A DNA stretch of 58,549 bases from Candidatus Buchananbacteria bacterium (GCA_030650095.1 JAUSEE010000031.1:1-58549), one strand, 5' to 3'. Shown: positions 19,436 to 29,653, counted from the first letter of the stretch. Numbers and translations: made by a program. Notes: generated by a model not told the origin, from the letters alone.

Positions 19436-22400
19436 TTATAATTTTTTTTTTACTATTTCATATATTCTAGAATCTAATGTGCTGATTGGATTTTCCCCTA
19501 AATTAAACTTGTTTATTCTAATGAATTTATAACCATAACTTTCAAGAATATATTGTCGATATACATCTTCTGGAGAATAATATTCTTGATAATTTGACTC
19601 GTTAACCAAACCAATATAATCACCAAAATGCTCAAGGAAGCCATCATATTCAATAATGATTTTATATTGTTTTCCGTCATTATCGTCGTAAATAAGAAGA
19701 AAATCCACTCTATAATTTGGATGATTATAGCTTTTATCCAGTTGCTTTAGATACACGCCCAATTTAAACTGAGGCAAAATTTCTGCTGAATCTTTGTTTT
19801 CCTCCCAAAATTTAGTTTGATAAAACCAGTCAAGAACCAATGGTTCCATGGCAGATTTTTTATCAACAGCACTACTATCAAGCTCTTTCTGTCCATCAAT
19901 AAGTATATTGGAATAGTGTTGTAAAAATTCCTTGGTTGTTCCACTATACTGATCTATTGGCTTGCTTAGAACAAAATGCATACATTCTTTAGCACGACTT
20001 AAACCAACATTAAGACGTTGTGCTTTAATTTTTCCTTCATCGTCGTCTTGATCAATACTATTTAAATCACTAATAAATACATAATTTAATTTATCGTCAC
20101 TCAATGTTGCGACCATCGAATAAAATATTATATCCATTTCCTCTCCCTGACAGGTATCAAAAGTCATTATTTTTAGCTTTAGAATATCAAACAAATAATC
20201 CGCCTCTGGTAGATCGCTGATTTTCTTATATAATAGCTGCTGTTGATTTGTATGAGGAGTAATAATACCAACGGTACACTTCTTGCTATGATTCTTAATT
20301 TCTATAAGCTGTAAAATAATATAATCAACCTCTGGAGTGTTGGTATTTTTTATTATCTCCTCTAAACCATCGTGTTTTATTTGACTAAATTTTATAACTG
20401 AGTTAATTGAAACTCCCCTAACTTTCATGACCTGAAGACTACCTTTATAAAAATATTTATTTGAATAAGAGATAAGTTCTCTATAGCCACGAAAATGTTT
20501 TACTAGACGGATTTGATAATTATTAATAAAACCAAAGAAATCTAAAATTGAAACCTTAATATTAAACTTTTCTAATCGAACAACCTTATCAGTCTCAGAA
20601 GATATATGATTTAAAAATACATCCTTCAAATTAGATAGATATTGTTTATTTATGTCACCACGGGCTAACGCAGACTTAACATTACTGAATTGCAAACTAT
20701 CTCCGAGGACGACTACCTTCTTGGCTCTCAAAAGAGCGGGAAAAGCTTGGGCAATACTTACTTGAGAAGCTTCATCAATAACAACTAAATCAAAAATCTC
20801 AGGTTCTAATGGTATATACTCGGCATAATCACGAATCCCAGACAAAATACAGGGGAATGCGCTCTTTAACTTTATAAACTGCTCCTTGGGAAATTTCTTT
20901 TTATCTTTTATTACCTGTTTAAGTGCTTTTGCATCACCCTTATAGTCATTAGTAAAGCCAACAAACCGCTCATCCATTAGATAGGTCATTTGCATTGTTA
21001 CAATATTTTCTATCTGTCTTGTTCTGTCTCCATAGTTTAGATCCTTAATTTCATCAAACTTTGATATTAAATCTTGATGAATAGAAATTAGTCTAACTAA
21101 TTTTTCAAATTCAAGATCTGAAATACTTGTCAGTTTATTTTCACATAAAGATTTAAACAAATTATCATTAATGCCAGCGGCGGTAAAACTAGACTCATGG
21201 TTACATGATACCCCTCTTAGATAATTGATATCATCATCAATTTCTATCAGAGAATCAACATATTCCTTGCAGACACTTATTCCTTCTATTATTTTTTTTA
21301 AAAAAATTGTTTGTAGTAGTACATCAATACTTATGTCTTTTTTCAGGTTAATATTTGCATTAATTAAATCACTCTCTTCTGATATTAATTTAATTATATT
21401 TTCGTATAAAGAGTTTAATTCATAAACAACCGATAAACAATTCAGATCTTTAAGAGTTAAAATATTAATTGATCCCTCTCTTAATTTTTCAGTAAGTATT
21501 TCTGCCTTAGACAATCCTGCAGTTAAATGATTTAGTTTTGATAGTTGATCTTCAGATAAATAAACGTCTTTATTTTTTAAAATTGACGTTACTAAAAATA
21601 TAAAATCAATATTATCAAAAAAACTTAAATCACTCTCAACTTTAAGCTCAAGAATATACTTATAAATACCCATAATTGTTTCCAATTCCTTGATTTTTTT
21701 ATGAGGATTTTCGATGTTTGAAAGTACAAATTTTTTAAGAAAACCTTGATTTAGCTTCTCTATCTGCTTCGTCTTACCAAAATAGCCAAAAAGAAAACCC
21801 TTTAACTCCTTGGCTGATTTAATATACTTATCTAAAGAAGCTAAATCATCGGAGTGAGATTCGTTGAATAAATTTAATAATGATAAATCATCCTTAATGT
21901 AATACCTGGATTTTTTTACAACATCATTAAGTATTAGCGAAAACTTAATAACTTCTCGAATGATTTCTAGTGAGTTTAGATGATTTTTTCTCACGCCCAA
22001 GATACTTATATATTCTTTTTTGCCATCTAAAATATCGACAATTTCAAAAATATCTGTCAAATAACCAAGCAACTCACTAACAATCGATTCATGACTCTTG
22101 ATTAACGGCTGATATACCGTAAATAATTCATCAATTTGAAACTGAGAATTTTCTGCTATAATTCTCTTCATATCTATAAGATCAGTAATAACCTCTTCTA
22201 AATTCTTTGAATTATCTATATTTAGTTCTTTTTTGAAATCAAAATTAAAAGAAATAGATCTATTTGATTGAATTTTTTCTTTAATTTTTAATAGAATGCT
22301 CCTTATTTTGATTAGTTCTTCCACTGAATTAGTATTTTTAACCGCCTCATCAATATCAATACATAAACCATCATGATCAAAATGTTTTTTTAATAACACG

Positions 22401-24262
22401 AGCTCATTGATTTCATTAATAGAAATTTTATTATATGCGCTCACCTGATCCTCTACTCCATTCCTTAATGCAGCTATTGCAGTGTCAATTTGTTCATTTA
22501 AATTGGGATATTTACTTCTAACGGCTCTAAACTGCTCAGTTATCCCAGCAATAGATGATTGTGTTAGTAATTGGCTATATGTATTGCCAGTCTTACCCAA
22601 TCTTAATAATGGATTTTGAAATTTTTCATCAACCCTAACTTTATTGAGTGTATTAACTATATTTTTTTCTACCACGTCTAAAGCTTCCTTTTTATCGGAC
22701 AACACCAAAACTGATTTATCTTTAAGGATAGTATCAAAAACAATTGCTGTTATGGTGTGACTTTTTCCAGTTCCAGGGGGACCTTCTACTAATAAATATT
22801 TACATTTATCATTATTAATTGCCGAAAGAATCTGCTGCTGTTCACTATTTAATGGTATTGGACTTTTACAAACTAGTCGTTCATCGATATTCTTCTCGTC
22901 CCATTCATCAATAATAACCATATTAACAGATTCTGGATTCTTATGAATAAAATCATCAATTAAAATCTGAAATCCATTCATTAATGAGCTACCTTCTGGA
23001 GCATTAAGAATATCTTCATAATCATTAAGAAGTGCCTCATCCGACTTGTCAAATAAAGCTACATAAACATTTGAACTCACGGACACGTAAAGATTTTTTG
23101 TTGCTTGAATATCTGGATTGGATACTTGGATTTTACCGTCAAGATTAAAAAAATTAGTAATGTCTGTCAGTGTTTCCTGTAAGACTAAATGAAGATCTTT
23201 TTTATGGTCTGCCAAATAAATAATACGCTCCGCAATTGTTTGAAGAGAACCCTTTTTATCGCGTTCCAAATTATATTCCTGAGCGATATAGGCTAACGCT
23301 TTTTTATTAATGTATATCTGAGAATCAAAAATAATATAAAATATATCGCTCTTGCGCTCAATTGAGAAGGGTATATAAAATATCGGATATTTATTTTTCT
23401 GATAACTTATATCATAAAAATAAAAATAAAATTCTTGCTTATCCTCTGTTTTAAAATTTTGATACAACTCATGTAGATCATTAAATAAATCAGAAACCTT
23501 AAACATGTCAAAAAATTTGGTTAAACTATCACATACATCATTCAAATTTAATGCACCTATTAATAATTTTTTTGTATTTGATTTTTCTCCACTTAATTTC
23601 TGTCTAATAGCCTCAGATACAGAATCGCTGATTTTCATCTTTAAAATCTCAGTTAACTCTTCTTCTATTTGAAATATAGCATTTTCATCGGCAAGCTTAT
23701 TGTTATCTAAGGATTTTTCTAAACTTTTCACCAAATCAAGCACAATGCGTTTTTTAAATACCTTATCGGCATCAGCCATAACACAATTAAAGGCCTGCAA
23801 ATAATCGTCACTATACTTAAGAGCCGATTGCTTAATAGATTCATCAAGATCTTTAATTAAATTAACAATATCAGATTCTGACACCTTAGCTATTTGTTTT
23901 TTTATTAAGTCAAGCAATGACTTGGGTATATCAGCCTTGTATACGCTCTTCTGTACTGAGCTCAATATATCGCTATTAAAACAATTATTAACTAACTTAT
24001 AGGCTACTTTATAGAAGCTTGGGTATTTACTCAAATTAATACCAGTAAGCAACCCCTTATCATTATGAAGTTTTACGCTTCGACGGGGTAATTTTCTTTT
24101 ATGGAAATCGGTTTCTAAAAATTCCATAAAATAACCGCCAACTTCTTTAATAAAGCAAGATAGTGAGTTGGGCTGTTTTTCTATAGATTGTTTAGCCATA
24201 AATTTAAATAAATTCTCATAAATATTAATTTTAATAATACCACTTTTCACTTGATAAGTCAA
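19436..24262 (-). CDS. SF1 (DNA2/NAM7/UPF1-like) helicase with C-terminal restriction-endonuclease-like domain
   Basis: 1608 aa; Walker A VEGPPGTGKSHTI, Walker B LVVIDEASQ, GDSLQF, NVGLSRAKE; C-terminal VDFLLIYDDNDGKQYKIIIEYDG resembles DUF559/Vsr-type fold. Confidence 0.9.
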   Translation of the reverse strand: MTYQVKSGIIKINIYENLFKFMAKQSIEKQPNSLSCFIKEVGGYFMEFLETDFHKRKLPRRSVKLHNDKGLLTGINLSKYPSFYKVAYKLVNNCFNSDILSSVQKSVYKADIPKSLLDLIKKQIAKVSESDIVNLIKDLDESIKQSALKYSDDYLQAFNCVMADADKVFKKRIVLDLVKSLEKSLDNNKLADENAIFQIEEELTEILKMKISDSVSEAIRQKLSGEKSNTKKLLIGALNLNDVCDSLTKFFDMFKVSDLFNDLHELYQNFKTEDKQEFYFYFYDISYQKNKYPIFYIPFSIERKSDIFYIIFDSQIYINKKALAYIAQEYNLERDKKGSLQTIAERIIYLADHKKDLHLVLQETLTDITNFFNLDGKIQVSNPDIQATKNLYVSVSSNVYVALFDKSDEALLNDYEDILNAPEGSSLMNGFQILIDDFIHKNPESVNMVIIDEWDEKNIDERLVCKSPIPLNSEQQQILSAINNDKCKYLLVEGPPGTGKSHTITAIVFDTILKDKSVLVLSDKKEALDVVEKNIVNTLNKVRVDEKFQNPLLRLGKTGNTYSQLLTQSSIAGITEQFRAVRSKYPNLNEQIDTAIAALRNGVEDQVSAYNKISINEINELVLLKKHFDHDGLCIDIDEAVKNTNSVEELIKIRSILLKIKEKIQSNRSISFNFDFKKELNIDNSKNLEEVITDLIDMKRIIAENSQFQIDELFTVYQPLIKSHESIVSELLGYLTDIFEIVDILDGKKEYISILGVRKNHLNSLEIIREVIKFSLILNDVVKKSRYYIKDDLSLLNLFNESHSDDLASLDKYIKSAKELKGFLFGYFGKTKQIEKLNQGFLKKFVLSNIENPHKKIKELETIMGIYKYILELKVESDLSFFDNIDFIFLVTSILKNKDVYLSEDQLSKLNHLTAGLSKAEILTEKLREGSINILTLKDLNCLSVVYELNSLYENIIKLISEESDLINANINLKKDISIDVLLQTIFLKKIIEGISVCKEYVDSLIEIDDDINYLRGVSCNHESSFTAAGINDNLFKSLCENKLTSISDLEFEKLVRLISIHQDLISKFDEIKDLNYGDRTRQIENIVTMQMTYLMDERFVGFTNDYKGDAKALKQVIKDKKKFPKEQFIKLKSAFPCILSGIRDYAEYIPLEPEIFDLVVIDEASQVSIAQAFPALLRAKKVVVLGDSLQFSNVKSALARGDINKQYLSNLKDVFLNHISSETDKVVRLEKFNIKVSILDFFGFINNYQIRLVKHFRGYRELISYSNKYFYKGSLQVMKVRGVSINSVIKFSQIKHDGLEEIIKNTNTPEVDYIILQLIEIKNHSKKCTVGIITPHTNQQQLLYKKISDLPEADYLFDILKLKIMTFDTCQGEEMDIIFYSMVATLSDDKLNYVFISDLNSIDQDDDEGKIKAQRLNVGLSRAKECMHFVLSKPIDQYSGTTKEFLQHYSNILIDGQKELDSSAVDKKSAMEPLVLDWFYQTKFWEENKDSAEILPQFKLGVYLKQLDKSYNHPNYRVDFLLIYDDNDGKQYKIIIEYDGFLEHFGDYIGLVNESNYQEYYSPEDVYRQYILESYGYKFIRINKFNLGENPISTLDSRIYEIVKKKL

Positions 24263-24265
24263 AAG

Positions 24266-24303
24266 AAAAACAGGAGCAGTTTTTATGTCTGCTCCTGTTT
24301 TTA
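24266..24303 (-). terminator. Terminator hairpin
   Basis: AAAACAGGAGCAG...CTGCTCCTGTTTT. Confidence 0.8.
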
Positions 24304-24318
24304 TAACAATAATTTATC

Positions 24319-24861
24319 CTAAATTACCCATTCACGAGGTAGTCCTACAAATGAAAATCCAAAAGTAATTAATAGTGAAATAACAGCAATAACAGCGACC
24401 GGTACCAGCAGCTTCTTATTGGTCAAAATGGGCTTCTTCAAAGTCGAGATAAACCAGCGTTCTAAAACCGATAGGGCCAATAAAGTGATAGATAATTGCG
24501 CCAACAAGCTGGCAATACTATAAATTGACCATTGAAGATTATATGACAGATTTTGGTCAGCATGCCATATCTCCCCGTAAGGCAAGCTACCGCTTATGGT
24601 AAGCAAGATTACTGCGGCTAACAGCAACTTATATCCTAAATCACGATATTTCTTAGGCATTATCAGTATCAGCAATAATGCAGCGATCCAACATCCAATC
24701 AACTGGACGAAAAACAGCTGGTTATTGCTTAGGAAGTTATTGCTGACATTAATGCCTACCAAGAGATCACTGATAAATATAAATAACCAAAAGAATACCA
24801 CCAAGTAAGCGCCCCCGATTATTACTGAGATGAATTTTTTGAAGTCGTTGGATAAGGTCAT
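24319..24861 (-). CDS. Multi-TM hypothetical membrane protein
   Basis: 180 aa, about 5 hydrophobic segments. Confidence 0.75.
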   Translation of the reverse strand: MTLSNDFKKFISVIIGGAYLVVFFWLFIFISDLLVGINVSNNFLSNNQLFFVQLIGCWIAALLLILIMPKKYRDLGYKLLLAAVILLTISGSLPYGEIWHADQNLSYNLQWSIYSIASLLAQLSITLLALSVLERWFISTLKKPILTNKKLLVPVAVIAVISLLITFGFSFVGLPREWVI

Positions 24862-24892
24862 AAAATTATAAATTTAATATGTGAATGATTAT

Positions 24893-25708
24893 TTAACGAC
24901 AAACAACTGCTTCTTCGCCAATTACATCACTTAAATATTTCTCTACATCAAAGGAGTCACCAAGTTGATCTATTAAGCCATTATCCAAAGCCTTCTGACC
25001 ATCCATAGAATTGCCATCAGCTAATTGTTTTACCTTCTCAATATCCAGTTTTCTATTTTCTGCAACATTTCTGACAAATATATCATAGCCAGTTTGCAAA
25101 TTAGCTATGAGCATATCTTTCTCTTCTTTAGTTAATTTTTTATCTGAATTTCCAGTATCCTTATACTTGCCAATGCTTAATTGATTAAATGTTAATCCTT
25201 CTTTTTGGTTTTTATTAACATTATCCAAATATGACATAGTTATTCCAATCGATCCAACATCAGATAAATCAGAAGCAAATATCCTGTCAGCTCCACTGGC
25301 GGCAAAATAAGCTGCTGAAGCTCCCATGTCCCTGATTAAAGCCACTGTTGGTTTTTCCGATCGCTTAAGAGCATTGGCAATTTCTTGACCTGTGGTAGGC
25401 CAGCCCCCACCAGAATCTATGCTTAATAATATGGCTTTAATATTTTCATTGGCATCGGCGTCTTTGATTTGATTCACTATTTCTTCTGAAGATGAGCAGT
25501 CGGCACACTCCTCGTTCTCTTGGATGTAGGTATAAAGATCGCCATATAAATTTATTTTAGCGACATTGCAATCGCCATAAACCAAGGAATCATCATCAAA
25601 CCACATAATCACAGCGATAGACCAAAAAGCTATAACAGTTACTATTAGAATAATAACAGATATAGCTTTGGATATTTTTTTGATTTTTGGTGGTAGATGA
25701 AATTTCAT
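24893..25708 (-). CDS. sppA: Signal peptide peptidase SppA-like (S49 family)
   Basis: 271 aa; LSIDSGGGWPTTGQEIANAL...IRDMGASAAYFAASGADRIFASDLSDVGSIGI. Confidence 0.93.
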   Translation of the reverse strand: MKFHLPPKIKKISKAISVIILIVTVIAFWSIAVIMWFDDDSLVYGDCNVAKINLYGDLYTYIQENEECADCSSSEEIVNQIKDADANENIKAILLSIDSGGGWPTTGQEIANALKRSEKPTVALIRDMGASAAYFAASGADRIFASDLSDVGSIGITMSYLDNVNKNQKEGLTFNQLSIGKYKDTGNSDKKLTKEEKDMLIANLQTGYDIFVRNVAENRKLDIEKVKQLADGNSMDGQKALDNGLIDQLGDSFDVEKYLSDVIGEEAVVCR

Positions 25709-25718
25709 AGATTATATC

Positions 25719-26060
25719 TTATTTTTTATTCTTTTTACTAAAAACCACTTTATTAAATATCATAGTAATAATAATTGCCAGAAAAGCATAGCCAACAATC
25801 TCCCCAAAAAAACCAACAAGCCCATTGCTCTCAGTAAAATTAATATAAATTGATCTACTTTGAAGCAAAAGAACAATAATAAAAATAATCATGAACATTT
25901 TCCATGTTCTCCGACTATTATTGTCATCTTTATTTTTTGATAAGACGGTTGAATCTTTCGGAGTTGAAGCAACATCATCTATTTGTTTGACTTTAACGCC
26001 ACACCCACCACAAAAACGGCTATTTTTTTCTATGACCAGCCCACACCTTGAACAAAACAT
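25719..26060 (-). CDS. Zinc-ribbon membrane protein
   Basis: 113 aa; MFCSRCGLVIEKNSRFCGGCG + TM helices. Confidence 0.8.
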   Translation of the reverse strand: MFCSRCGLVIEKNSRFCGGCGVKVKQIDDVASTPKDSTVLSKNKDDNNSRRTWKMFMIIFIIVLLLQSRSIYINFTESNGLVGFFGEIVGYAFLAIIITMIFNKVVFSKKNKK

Positions 26061-26089
26061 AAATTTATTATTTATTATTTTTTAAGAAT

Positions 26090-26947
26090 TTATTTACATG
26101 TTCCCCAAAAACCTCTTTTAGCGGCTCTAGCGACCTCTTGTTCATTATTTTGCAATCCTAACGCGTAATTAAAATCGCCAATATGGTAATTTGCAACAGC
26201 ATAACCTGCGTATACTAAATTTTTTTCGACGCTTATTTGTTCATCAGATTTAAGTTTACTAAAATCAAGAACTAATGGATCTACATCACTGCTTAGAATC
26301 GAAACATATCTCAAAAGACGTGGCTTCAACTTATCCACCGATTTATAATCTTCGGGAGTCGCTAAATAGACATATTTATGCTCGATAAACCTCTTTAAAA
26401 AATCAGTAGCCAATCTTGATCGACAATCATTACTACCTATGTCATAGATCCCAGTAATCTCTATGGTTCTAAAAGTTATAAAATTTTCATTTCCTTTTAT
26501 AATTAAATAGGATACGATAATAGTATTATTATCAACAACTTTCTCTACCCAAACTGATTTATTGTCATCTGGATCATTAGAAATTTGTTTTTCACTATCA
26601 ATTATAAAACCGTTTGGGTTAGAGAGGTAGACTGGATTAGTCGTCGAAGGCACATTATTAGCATTCCTATCTTCATCTGCTATCCTCTGTTTTTCGATTA
26701 AGTTATTAATAACATCTTTAGCAACCAAAAATCCAAAGGCTATAGCTATAATTACGACGACAATAATAATTATTTTAACCAAAGTTGAAAAACTTTTATT
26801 CTCTCCCATACTAATATCACCTACTGTCACCGTACTACCACAGCTAATACAAAATTTATTACTTGGTTTAAATTTTTGTCCACATTTTGGACAATTTTTT
26901 GGTTTTTCCATATTTTTAAATAATTTTAAGTAATCAAAAAAGGCCAC
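26090..26947 (-). CDS. Zinc-ribbon + TM + staphylococcal-nuclease-like domain protein
   Basis: 285 aa; CPKCGQKFKPSNKFCISCG; C-terminal NLVYAGYAVANY...EQEVARAAKRGFWGTCK resembles SNase. True start may be the internal ATG of MEKPKNCPKCG. Confidence 0.65.
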   Translation of the reverse strand: MAFFDYLKLFKNMEKPKNCPKCGQKFKPSNKFCISCGSTVTVGDISMGENKSFSTLVKIIIIVVVIIAIAFGFLVAKDVINNLIEKQRIADEDRNANNVPSTTNPVYLSNPNGFIIDSEKQISNDPDDNKSVWVEKVVDNNTIIVSYLIIKGNENFITFRTIEITGIYDIGSNDCRSRLATDFLKRFIEHKYVYLATPEDYKSVDKLKPRLLRYVSILSSDVDPLVLDFSKLKSDEQISVEKNLVYAGYAVANYHIGDFNYALGLQNNEQEVARAAKRGFWGTCK

Positions 26948-27055
26948 CCGTACTGGTATGGCAATCTTTCAACTGCCCTATGACCTTTCGGACATAGGCT
27001 CACACAAGCAAAACCAGACGGAATGGCCGTCTCTGTGCTCGTGTGAGTCTTTTTA
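26945..27055 (-). ncRNA. Candidate structured RNA / leader with several adjacent hairpins
   Basis: CTCACACaAGCA..CCAGACGG/CCGTCT..TGCTcGTGTGAG; CCTATG..CATAGG; GGCA..TGCC; then TTTTTT. Confidence 0.4.
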
Positions 27056-27182
27056 TAATCATGCCCGAAGCTAAAGCAACGAGTTTAGATTATCTACTAG
27101 ATTGTATCTGTAATCTACCAAAAAACGGCTCAAAAATCAAGCCAGTGGGCTAACCAGCTAAATAACCAATTAGCCCACAGTA

Positions 27183-27205
27183 ACTCTGTCACCTGGTGGC
27201 AGAGT
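27183..27205. repeat. Palindrome ACTCTGTCACC-T-GGTGGCAGAGT
   Basis: 11-bp arms, one mismatch. Confidence 0.8.
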
Positions 27206-27214
27206 ACATTATTA

Positions 27215-27418
27215 TTAAACCGACCGTGAATATTTTGCTAACCTTAAACAACTGAGGCATAACACTTTTTCTGGTTTTTTTATATGCGGAAAGGAAAGAA
27301 AAACGCGGTATTTAATGAATAATCGAAGGCACCGATTACATCGCCAGCAATTTGCATTCTCCCTTATCTGATATTTTTCTAAATAATAAATAACCTGCCC
27401 ATTAATTCGTTTCAACAT
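27215..27418 (-). CDS. Small Cys-rich protein
   Basis: 67 aa; CWRCNRCLRLF...VLCLSCLRLA. Confidence 0.55.
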   Translation of the reverse strand: MLKRINGQVIYYLEKYQIRENANCWRCNRCLRLFIKYRVFLSFPHIKKPEKVLCLSCLRLAKYSRSV

Positions 27419-27421
27419 AAG

Positions 27422-28195
27422 CTACTGGTTTAATAACTCCTCTATTAGTTGGCTAGCCTCAAATTTGGATAATCCTTCTGAAGTTTTAAGATGTTCTTCC
27501 AGTTCTTCTTTTTCAAAATATCTTTGACTGATTAAATTATAAAGAAACCTCTTTTGCTTGGCAGTGGCTGGAATAAAGCCAAATTCATCCCCCTGATCAG
27601 CTACAAAAGCGTTATTCACGGCGTCTGGGAAGCGCTGGGAGCTATTCTCTATATCAACCTGAACATTATGACCTCTTGAATAATCAACAGCCTCTGAGCG
27701 ACTGCTATCTAACGCTTCTGACAAATTTTCGATGTCTTGAGTGAAAATATCAGACAAGCCAGTTGTTCTGATCACAGCGTCTATGTAGGATGACTTTTGG
27801 CTCATCTTGATTGTCTTGTTCACATCCCATTGGTTTTTAGAAAGAGTGGCGGCTCCTCTGCCTTGCCCAACCACTTGATTATTTCGACAAAGATTACAGA
27901 CATAAGCGATTATATCTTTGACCTCACTAAAAGCGTTCATGGTGTCGTCATCTCTCTTAAAAGTGGCAGTTAAATTATAAATGTTTGCTAATTTTTCAGC
28001 TCCACCTTTCGCCAAAGATTTTCTGCCTTTTATTTCATAATAATCCTGATTCTCCTGCAGTTTGGGCAGTACTTGAGAAATAAAATAACTTCGCTTCGCC
28101 AGCAGATTATCCACTCCTTGTTTAAATGCCTCCAAAGTATCGGCCATCGGTTGAGCAATATTATCGGACATTGTTGTTGATAGTGCTTGAGTCAT
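27422..28195 (-). CDS. Hypothetical phage/plasmid-type protein
   Basis: 257 aa; GRKSLAKGGAEKLANIYNLTATFKRD resembles conserved phage recombination-associated proteins (inference). Confidence 0.65.
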   Translation of the reverse strand: MTQALSTTMSDNIAQPMADTLEAFKQGVDNLLAKRSYFISQVLPKLQENQDYYEIKGRKSLAKGGAEKLANIYNLTATFKRDDDTMNAFSEVKDIIAYVCNLCRNNQVVGQGRGAATLSKNQWDVNKTIKMSQKSSYIDAVIRTTGLSDIFTQDIENLSEALDSSRSEAVDYSRGHNVQVDIENSSQRFPDAVNNAFVADQGDEFGFIPATAKQKRFLYNLISQRYFEKEELEEHLKTSEGLSKFEASQLIEELLNQ

Positions 28196-28380
28196 ATGAT
28201 TTTAGTTATGATTAATTTGTTTAACTCATACTCAACATTTATTTTGTCACCAGTGTTGAAGCCACAAGCTAATAAGTAATTATTGACTATGCGAATATAC
28301 GGGATAATTCGACGATTATGATTGAGATGACTGACAGTCATTGTTCTGACTGCGCTATCGTTATTGATTGTTTCTGACAT
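28192..28380 (-). CDS. SymE/AbrB-like small protein
   Basis: 62 aa; RRIIPYIRIVNNYLLACGFNTGDKINVEYELNKLIIT; start overlaps previous gene's start by 4 nt. Confidence 0.55.
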   Translation of the reverse strand: MSETINNDSAVRTMTVSHLNHNRRIIPYIRIVNNYLLACGFNTGDKINVEYELNKLIITKII

Positions 28381-28398
28381 AAAAATTGATTAAGTTAA

Positions 28399-28566
28399 TT
28401 ATTGATCCATTTGGCCGCACTTCTTGCACACGCCGATATAAATCACCTTGTCATTTTGAATATCAAGCATGGATATGGTTTTATAGCGATGCTTGCATTC
28501 GGCTTTTCTAAGATGATTGACGACTTCTTGATTGAGGCCAATTTCTCGCAGATTAGTCTTAGACAT
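28399..28566 (-). CDS. Small zinc-finger protein
   Basis: Hand-translated 55 aa ending ...VIYIGVCKKCGQMDQ. Confidence 0.55.
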   Translation of the reverse strand: MSKTNLREIGLNQEVVNHLRKAECKHRYKTISMLDIQNDKVIYIGVCKKCGQMDQ

Positions 28567-28741
28567 GTTCTCTCACCTCCTGTTTGACTTTAGGTTTATT
28601 GTTTTGAGGATTTGGTCCGACTGGACACGGTTCTCCTCCTAAATCCAACCACCTGAAAATACGGTTAAAGTAGCTTGATCGTCTGTAAGCTGACAAAGAA
28701 ACCAATGGAGTTATATCCATATTGGTAATTGAGTTAAACAT
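28559..28741 (-). CDS. Small hypothetical protein
   Basis: 60 aa, overlaps adjacent small ORF. Confidence 0.4.
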   Translation of the reverse strand: MFNSITNMDITPLVSLSAYRRSSYFNRIFRWLDLGGEPCPVGPNPQNNKPKVKQEVREHV

Positions 28742-28755
28742 AGCTGATTTGGTTA

Positions 28756-29055
28756 TTAATTAATTGGTTCAACTTGCAGATAGTAAAACAAATTGACTCG
28801 TTTGGGATAAGTGCTGATAACCTCGCCGTGTTCATCTTTGCGATCAACATAAGTAATACTTGGTATGGCACGTTCCCCGCGTTTGACTCTAAAGTTATTA
28901 GCCAACCATTGCTTGAAAGTAAGGCAATTATAATATGGGTCATAGTTTTTAACTTCTGCCTCGCCATACCTTCTGGCTATTTCTTCGGCCACCATTTTGG
29001 CAGTAGCCGTCGATCCTTTGTAGTTGGATTTAATAATGGATTTGATTGATTCCAT
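28756..29055 (-). CDS. Hypothetical protein
   Basis: 99 aa. Confidence 0.6.
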   Translation of the reverse strand: MESIKSIIKSNYKGSTATAKMVAEEIARRYGEAEVKNYDPYYNCLTFKQWLANNFRVKRGERAIPSITYVDRKDEHGEVISTYPKRVNLFYYLQVEPIN

Positions 29056-29653
29056 AAATTTGTTTGATTAATAATTTAGTAAATAAAAAAGCCACCAGTC
29101 GACTTTTAAACACTGACGGCTTGAGAAAGATTTAGCTATTAAACTAAATCAGAGATGGGGTATTTAATTATTAAATTAGGGCTTGGGGGAGCGGTTGATT
29201 AAGGAATCATCTATCAATATGGGAACTAGGACATAAAGGAATCATCTTCTTCTGCGACCAAATTTAAAGCTTGGGGGTGGTTTGGAAATAATTTCAAAAT
29301 AAAAATAATCTTGGTTAAAAAAATTCCACCAAATTTTTTAAACTTTTTTAACATCTAGTAAATTACTATTACTCTGCCAACCCTACTAAGTAGATATGAA
29401 AAAAAATAATTTCTTGTTAATAAACATATTTTATCCAATATACGCTTGTCTTGTTTAAATGATTAATAGTAAAAAATAATAAAAAATGTAACTTTACATC
29501 TAAATTTAGTGTTTTTTTGCGATGTGTCTTGACATTTAATTTCCCCACTAAGAATCATCATTAAAAGATGTTATTTCGACAAAAAAACAGAGCTTTTTTG
29601 TGATAAAAAATATCGTTTTCTTGTCTAAATTTATTATTTTTTCACAACGACAC

